From Cylicocyclus nassatus (Eukaryota; Nematoda; Chromadorea; Rhabditida; Strongylidae), in contig CATQJL010000001.1 in the NCBI GenBank assembly GCA_958299035.1, forward strand, positions 104,541,661 to 104,605,660: 64,000 nucleotides of DNA. The letters are read 5' to 3'. Under the pieces are notes generated by a model. It had not been told where the DNA came from and searched no databases. It was given only the letters and a program-made list of their open reading frames with translations. Of this stretch, positions 58,164 through 64,000 are shown piece by piece; within the stretch, counting starts at the first letter, position 1, and every line of letters starts with the position of its first letter. A program made the position numbers and the translations under genes.

Positions 58164-58766
58164 TATACCGTCAAGCCCCGAACCTTTCCCTGTGCGCCAA
58201 ACACACTAATAGCTGCAACCGTCGATGATGGGTACAAGGACCACGCATTTGCGCTTCGAAATCTCTAATTATCGTTGAAGCTTGCAAGCTTGAAATATCT
58301 CTTGCTTTAGTTTCTTGACGTCGCCATTACGCTTGAATTTCAATGGTAGCAGGATTTTTCGGAAGATTGTTCTGCTGACTTAATTCGACTAGATTGAGCA
58401 GTGCTACGACTAACTTCACTGTTCTTTTCCCTCCTTATTTGTAATCTCATGTATAGTGTGGACCCCGGCCAGCTTCCCATAGGTACCGCCGCATACGCGC
58501 GCTCGGCGTTACGTTTCTCGTTTCACCTATCAATAAAAAGCATATCTACTTGAGGTAGGATCGAAATAAGCAGTGGAAGCCACTAATCACAACTCGAGAA
58601 AGACCTAAGCAAAAGGGAAACGTTCGCAACTCTTACTAGCGCCCAGATATCAGTCAGTCTCCTGCATTGCTAATATGAAGATACCGGTGATTGAAAAAGA
58701 AAGAAAAAGCAGAGGATCACTTTCGAGACTTCGAGAGTTTCCAAGGTCATAAAAATTAAACCGTAA
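58164..58766. other. Gene-free stretch
   Basis: No gene is supported. GTGTGGACCCCGGCCAGCTT (58457-58476) recurs in reverse at about 59728-59749 (AAGCTGGCCGGGGTCCACAC). Together with CATACGCGC versus GCATGCGCTG text, this suggests that 58457-59749 is bounded by inverted ends and encloses the 58767-59344 element. Confidence 0.5.
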
Positions 58767-59344
58767 CTCAGATAATCGCTGGGGGCAGGCGGTCCGCAAA
58801 CTCGCGCTTTTCTGCAGGCGGTCAGCAGAATTTTGGGGCGTGGCCAAACCTTCAGCGGGCGGTACTTTCGCGTTCTGCCAGCGGGCAGCAATACAGAATT
58901 TTCTGCGAGCGCTCGTCAAATAATATCTTCCAGCGAGCGCTGGCCAAACTTTCAGCAAGCGCTCCGACTCTTTTTAGGTATTTTCGGGCGTACGTCGAGC
59001 ACAGGTAAGACTCTGTGTGGTAGAGGTGTCACCGTTGGTTTAATTACTCAAGTTTGAGGTACTTTCTCTCAGCGGAAAGTACCTGGGGGTTGCGCGGTCC
59101 TCCACAAAGGAACGTGCGGCCCTCGAAATCTTGGCATATTCTCGCGGAAAGTCCGCGAGAATGCGGCCACTGCGCCGCAGCTAATACATAAAGAAACCGC
59201 GATTGTTCTTCAAGCAATCGTCTTTAATTTTGCCAACTTTCTTCCAAATTTCTGCAAGCGGGCCGCAAAAAATCAACGAACTATTTTTCCTGTGCGCGCT
59301 TGCTCAAAATTCGCATGGCCGCCTGCCCCCGGCGGTTATCTGAG
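58767..59344. mobile_element. CTCAGATA-terminal element
   Basis: CTCAGATAATCGCTGGGGGC at the left and CCCCCGGCGGTTATCTGAG at the right are inverted ends. The subterminal zones repeat GCGGGC/GCGAGCGCT-like motifs (CAGCGGGCGGTACTTTC, CCAGCGGGCAGCAA, GCGAGCGCTCGTC, CAGCGAGCGCTGGCC). A central hairpin-like block TATTCTCGCGGAAAGTCCGC GAGAATG is present. A partial copy is at 23575-23800 and a lone terminus at 9421-9452. No transposase frame is present and no target duplication is clear. Confidence 0.75.
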
Positions 59345-60460
59345 AAGTTAGAGAGCACATTTGTACAAGCACAGTCTAGTGACGCATTAGAAAAGAACTA
59401 GAAGCAGTTATACTTTACAAATTAACACGATAGGCACGTTTACTCTGTAATCAAAACCTTTGGAAAAGTATTTCACTGCAACATGCTAGAGCCTTCGCTA
59501 TTGAGAAAAGAACGTGGAATTTGTGAAACAAAGGCTCTCAAGCCTGTTGAGGCTCGTAATAATCCATTATCGCAGTTGTCGTGAGTTGCCTTCACCTAAA
59601 ATAGAGCGTTTATAAACAGAACAACGTCAATTTAGAAAGAAAAGCATAAAAATTTCCATCAGAAGCAGAAACGAAAGCGCACTAAAGGCATGCGCTGCGG
59701 GCGCGTCGCGGAGGTACCTATGAGAAGCTGGCCGGGGTCCACACTATAGATGCCATGGTTTGCCTTTCCAATTTTTAGATAATTACTAGAAGCCCGTGAT
59801 TCGTAGTGTTGTTAGAGCCTTGCCGCGTTTTACTCAAACCGTCGAGACGATAGCTTGGTTCAAATGACTTCCATGAGGCGGGTGCTGATTTTTGGGGAGC
59901 CAAAGACAGAAGAAATGATGAAACAAAAATTCTGGATACTGTTATTTGAAAAGTTTCAATCAAATGTTGCGAAAGAAAGATAGCAGCAAAAATGATATAT
60001 GCTCAAGACTCAATAAAAGTTGAATTGTTAACTTGTTGGTTCTATTTTTGGAGGCACGTGCAGCAATTTTTAAAAAGTTTACACAAAAAAAAAATTGTCC
60101 CTCAAAAGATTCGTGGAGCGATATAGTGAACATTGCGGCAAATTCCCATAACTCAAAATCAATCCTAAATGCAGTGTCGTTTCAAGAACACAATCACTAA
60201 TGGAAAAGTTCGGCTAACATTGAATACATGCCATGATGTCATGATCTCTCTGTAGCATTAGAAACCATATGAATGAGAGTAGATTTCAAAACTTTTGGGG
60301 TTTTTTTTTGTTTCTTTCATCACCTGCTTTTTGGATGTCGATACTCTGGTCACCTTATATCAGACACGGGGCGCCATGGTTTCATCAAGATTTTTCTTCA
60401 ACTTGGTGTTATTTAGGCTCAAAGAATTGTCGATGAAATCGGAATTTTTCAGCATTCAAT
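59345..60460. other. Gene-free stretch
   Basis: Apart from the inverted GGCCGGGGTCCAC end near 59735, no feature was supported. Confidence 0.35.
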
Positions 60461-60462
60461 TA

Positions 60463-60969
60463 CCCTATTTTCCGGAATATAAGGCGCATTTTTGTGCACC
60501 ACGCGCGAACACTTTAGTGACGACGCGGGCGATGTACGACGCTGCAAAGGCAGCGGTACTAACCTTTTGTAACAGTTTTGCGCATTCTTTCTCTGTTGAA
60601 TTTCTTGTGCTCATGTGTTGTTTGAAAATCAGTCTGCTCTATCTTTAGTTCATCATATTCCGCTAAACAAAAATTTTATGCTTAAACACTCGTACTGTTG
60701 TCATTCGAAACTCGTCTAATATTTGTCACTGAGCTTGTTTAGTCTACATCTAGTCAAATTTTCGCTAAACCTTTCCGAAAATTGAAAGCACTGACATACT
60801 GACTTTGAACCGCCCATTCAGCAGTCTCAAGGTAAAGTATAGACAAGTAGACCATTGAAGTAAGCTCAACTCGAACCCAAACCTAGGGTGCAACTTCCGC
60901 GCTAAGGTTTGCGCGGCAGGTGCGCCTTATAAATGATTAGGGCTGAGCATTACACTCCGGAAAATAGGG
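60463..60969. mobile_element. TA-flanked inverted-repeat element
   Basis: CCCTATTTTCCGG at the left and CCGGAAAATAGGG at the right are inverted ends, with TA at 60461-60462 and 60970-60971. Inner ends also match (AATATAAGGCGCATTTTTGTGC versus GGTGCGCCTTATAAATG). A TA duplication suggests a Tc1/mariner/IS630-type mechanism. It has no transposase. The right TA is immediately followed by the next element. Confidence 0.8.
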
Positions 60970-60971
60970 TA

Positions 60972-61348
60972 CTCAGACAAATGACCGGAACTTCCGCAGA
61001 GCGCTTGCGGAAGTTCCGTAAACCTGCTGCTTGCCGGGTCACCTGTCGAAGCTCCGAAATGAGGTCCTGCGGAAGTTCCGAAGAATGCCAACCACAACAG
61101 CAAAAGAAAACACCAAAGCGAGATTTGAACCCCGCTCTATTGAGTGTGAGACCACTTACTATCCTCTACGCTACGGCTGACATGTTCGATAATGCACTCT
61201 AGTTGCTGGCGAGGCAACATCACGAGACAACACATTAGAAGTCCTGCGGTATTCTGGCAGACCAAAGTGCTGCGGACTTCTGACATGTTTCGAAATTTCC
61301 GCAGAATTTTGAAGAAGGTTCTGCGGAAGTGTCGGTGATTTGTCTGAG
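60972..61348. mobile_element. CTCAGACA-terminal element with iterated CTTCCGCAG and tRNA-like core
   Basis: CTCAGACAAATGACCGGAAC at the left and GTGTCGGTGATTTGTCTGAG at the right are inverted ends. The motif CTTCCGCAG or its complement occurs about eight times (for example CGGAACTTCCGCAGAGCGCT, TGCGGAAGTTCCG twice, TTTCCGCAGAA, TTCTGCGGAAGTG). A tRNA-like segment occupies the centre (61112-61182). It begins directly at the end of the preceding element, so one of the two inserted at the boundary of the other. Confidence 0.75.
61112..61182 (-). pseudogene. tRNA-like sequence with pol III A and B boxes
   Basis: On the minus strand TAGCGTAGAGG (61173-61163) fits the A-box pattern TRGYNNARNGG. 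GGTTCAAATCT (61131-61121) fits the B-box pattern GGTTCRANTCC except for the last base. Spacing is about right for a tRNA. The T stem and acceptor stem do not pair well, so it is a pseudogene or a tRNA-derived part of the enclosing mobile element. Confidence 0.5.
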
Positions 61349-61908
61349 CATTTATTTTCGTGTCTTCAATCTTAACCAGATGCTGAGGATTTAAGGCACA
61401 GCAGTCAACGCAAGAGCTCCAATTACTCCTTCCAGCAAGTTTCCAGCAATATTGATTGTTTTGATGATTGCTACGCATGAAAGCTGAAACTGCTAAACCT
61501 GCTATAAAAAGTTGTAAATATTACAGCTACAAAATTTCTGGCTGACTGTACATACTAGCCAATGAAAATTAATATTTTTCACTCAATCTCACCATAAACA
61601 CGTTTGGGTTAATGGAGTAGCATCGTTCACTGTTACGCTCCGGGCGTTAGGCATCCAGCCGAGGTGCGAAGACTTTGCATCTGTCAATCAATGGTATACA
61701 CTGAGCCACCCCCTCATTTGCTTCAGCAACGGCTAGCTAACGATACAATCATTCGTCAGCTGCTAGAACAGCTCAAGCAGGTTTATGGGCTGTCGCATGC
61801 GGTCTTCGAGAGAGAGCAAAGCAAAAACTCAAATCCCTCAAAAACTGCTCGTTTGCTAGTTTATCAATCATCGATGCCTCATGCCAGTCGTCGGTAGTAA
61901 TCAGGTCA

Positions 61909-62175
61909 AAACTCCGAGTTTAAAGCTCCGCGTCAACTCAGAGATAACTCTGAATGGTTTTTTAAACTCAGAGTTATGCCTATTGAAACTTTGAATTTCG
62001 CTTTCAAGGTTCCGAGTTCCAACTCACAAGCTTGGAGTTTGCTGTTTGAGGAGCTATTACGCACTTTGCTGCAAAGCGACATCAAAGTTGGTACTCGAAC
62101 CTGTTCGTCTAACGCAAAGACCCCATCACAAGACCGCTAGGCCATGACACACCCTTCAAACTCAAGGTTGTTTTT
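61909..62175. repeat. Iterated AACTC(A/C)GAG motif region
   Basis: Variants of AACTCAGAGTT(A) recur in both orientations (AAAACTCCGAGTTT, CAACTCAGAGATAACTCTGA, AAACTCAGAGTTAT, TTCCGAGTTCCAACTC, CAAACTCAAGG). The iterated-palindrome style matches the neighbouring CTCAGA elements. Paired element ends could not be fixed. Confidence 0.5.
62080..62152 (-). pseudogene. Second tRNA-like sequence
   Basis: On the minus strand TGGCCTAGCGG (62144-62134) matches the A box and GGTTCGAGTAC (62101-62091) matches most of the B box, with a plausible gap between. Position 61 of the T arm is not the expected C and the acceptor arms do not pair, so a functional tRNA is unlikely. It lies inside the iterated-motif region, paralleling the first tRNA-like sequence. 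Confidence 0.45.
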
Positions 62176-62399
62176 GATAATGTGCTCATTGCTTTAACAC
62201 AAAGCAAGTCAGAACATGTTATATCAAAGCCTCACTCATTTTCATTTCTGTCGAGAAGTGATGGTTTATCGCACGAATTGACCTCTTGCGCGGCTGAAAG
62301 CTTCAAACAATAAAGAGAGTGGATGGCATATGCAATGATAAGATTGGGCTATTAGAGTTTGCGTGCAGATTAAACGCTCCAGGCAAAGTTTGCCCTCAT

Positions 62400-62935
62400 T
62401 CTATGAGTTGACCCACTTACAGTATACCTACCGTAATCGCTCAGAATGACATCAGTGTACGGAGCATACAGAGTCTGTGATCAGCGCCCCGAATAACATC
62501 AACGGTCGAAGTTTCGATCAGTATCGCGGTTTTCTCGATTTTACAGTACCGTTACCGTAACTCCGCTATATGAACCCACAGCCAGAAATGCATACCATAT
62601 TTGTGGCCAGCGCCCCAAATAATCCCAGTGCATCAAGTTTCGATCAGTTTCGTGATTTCCTTCCATCTACCGTAAACCTACCGTAACCTTGTCAGATGTC
62701 ACCGCAGTATAAATTGTATGCCAAATTCGTGACCAGCGCCCTGAATAACTCAGTCGCCCTTAGTTTTAGAAAATTCAATGATTTTCTCCTGTCTATCGTA
62801 AACCTACCGTAAGCTGGCTATGTGAACCCAAAGTGAGAAATGAGTATCATATTCGTGATCAGCGCACCGGATGACTCCCTGGACCAAGATTTTACCACAT
62901 TTTGAAATTTTATAAACTCGCACCGTGACAACTTC
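62400..62935 (+). repeat. About 126-bp tandem repeat, four units
   Basis: The phrase GATCAGCGCCCCGAATAAC and variants occur near 62479, 62606, 62731 and 62857, spaced about 126 bp. Each unit also has CTACCGTAAACCTACCGTAA and a TATGTGAACCCA-like block, the former being a short internal repeat. Divergence among units is moderate. Confidence 0.8.
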
Positions 62936-63258
62936 AATCACGCCTGTCGAAACTACGAGCAAAATATACTGCAGAGGACTTTTTAACTGCCCTCTTCTTT
63001 TGTACATCATTTCGCAAACGAGCATTTGGCACAAAAAGGGGAAGAACGTAGTGAGTCCGCTAGGAAAGCATAGAAAGATAGATCATGACGGTACCGATTT
63101 CGACATTAAGTGCATAATCTTGGCCTACGAAAACCATATCTCCTCTAGAAAGCTTCGAGGCATCCAACATTTTTGTCCGTGACCCCAAGATCAACAACAA
63201 GAATGAACAGTTACCTATAACTGGAGATCTAATGTTGTATCTGACATATTGCAAACTA

Positions 63259-63285
63259 TTAGGTTGTCCCGTAAGTTTTGTCGGT
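63259..63285 (+). repeat. Mariner-like terminus
   Basis: TTAGGTTGTCCCGTAAGTTT, then TGTCGG, preceded by ACTA, is a canonical-looking mariner inverted-repeat end. No inverse partner was found to the end of the window. The frame at 63249-63467 that overlaps it has no transposase motif. Confidence 0.6.
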
Positions 63286-63928
63286 TTTTTTCATTACTCA
63301 ATTCAGATTTTTATCCTCTTTTTTACAGCTATATTAGCCTTCTGATCTACCCTGTCTTTGCGATGTTATCGCCATGGCTTTTTGAGCTGCTCAATAGTAA
63401 CGCCAAATCTTTCCTGACTTTTGAGAAATTTCTTCCTGCTATTTTTAGGGCGCAATTAACGTTATAGAACAGTTCTTTGGCTACATTGTATTCATTTTAG
63501 ATCACATGGGTCACGTTTATCGAGCCCTAAATAACTGTTTTTTTAAAGAAAAACCACGGCTTTTGATTCGTCTACCACGTAAAGTGACCGAAAATTCCAA
63601 AAAGCTGATTTTTCAAGGCAAATTAACCCTAAATACGTTGCATAACTAATATTCGTTAGCAATGTTTTAATTCGCAGAAAAAAAAACTTTCGTGTATTTG
63701 CTGCAGATGCGAGTTTCATGACCTTACCAAAAATCGAGACCTCTGAAGAAATACTTTTGAAGCTAAAAACAGCAGGTAGGAGAATCTAAAATTATTACCG
63801 CATAATCCGAAAACTGTTCTATTTGTGCCGTACTTAACTCTTTTCGGAACTTTGGATGAATTTTTAAAAATCAGCCCAACTTTGAGCAGATAAAAACGAT
63901 GAGTATAGAATTGTGGCAATCTTATATA
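63286..63928. other. Gene-free stretch
   Basis: No transposase fragment or other feature was recognised between the two mariner-like termini. Confidence 0.3.
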
Positions 63929-64000
63929 TTAGGTCGTTCCAAAAGTAATGTCGCTTTTTTCAAATGAACGCCACATTTCATGGAATCAAGATTTTCAAGA
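63929..64000 (+). mobile_element. Mariner-like 5' end, cut by window edge
   Basis: TTAGGTCGTTCCAAAAGTAA followed by TGTCGC, preceded by TATATA, has the form of a mariner left end. The sequence runs off the window, so a full element with transposase may follow beyond 64000. Confidence 0.6.

Noticed and set aside
60295..60648. 117-codon frame
   Set aside because: It begins in unique AT-rich DNA and runs into the end of a TIR element; no motif seen.

Overview
The window looks like nuclear DNA of a nematode, most likely a clade V parasitic (hookworm-like) species. Evidence: AT-rich intergenic sequence, a decayed RTE-type non-LTR retrotransposon with its TAAG-like tail, BEL/Pao gag remains, Helitrons carrying minisatellites, many short inverted-repeat elements, and the only convincing gene model having short GT-AG introns. 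The assignment to a genus is inference. There are no bacterial features: no operons, ribosome binding sites or rRNA. Almost every long open frame here is accidental or belongs to a transposon.

Layout. 0.9-4.4 kb: RTE-like retrotransposon on the + strand, broken by nonsense and frameshift mutations and by a 175-bp inverted-repeat element inside its reverse transcriptase. 4.4-9.5 kb: foldback DNA elements, a GC-rich element with iterated CCGCGGCTCGGCCGG-like motifs, and a decayed BEL/Pao gag. 10-13 kb: degenerate tandem repeats, a TAAA microsatellite and a foldback element. 15.1-15.8 kb: best protein-coding candidate, a four-exon gene for a small secreted four-cysteine protein. 16.3-18.3 kb: adjacent mariner-like inverted-repeat elements and a truncated hAT-like copy. 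20.8-23.1 kb: a TTA-flanked MITE and a 1.87-kb element built of TTCGAATA-like arrays. 25.1 kb: hAT-like MITE. 27.85-28.65 kb: solo LTR with a 5-bp target duplication. 32-36 kb: foldback elements and a diverged duplicated block. 41.6-42.6 kb: very recent 445-bp tandem duplication. 45-48 kb: the second copy of the duplicated block, then large foldbacks. 48.2-58.2 kb: a Helitron/satellite domain with about 119-bp monomers (one stretch as a 712-bp higher-order repeat), a second unrelated satellite, and hAT-like, Mutator-like and other elements nested inside them. Two coding-like exons at 56.0-56.3 and 57.6-57.8 kb are separated by a Helitron. 58.7-62.9 kb: more inverted-repeat elements, two tRNA-like sequences and a 126-bp tandem array. 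63.2-64.0 kb: two mariner-like termini, one running off the window.

The genes do not form a pathway. The biology is mostly transposon layering: target-site duplications let several insertions be ordered in time, and a group of inverted-repeat elements shares a CTCAGA-type terminus while each carries its own iterated internal motif. All similarity statements come from reading this window by eye; no database search was possible.
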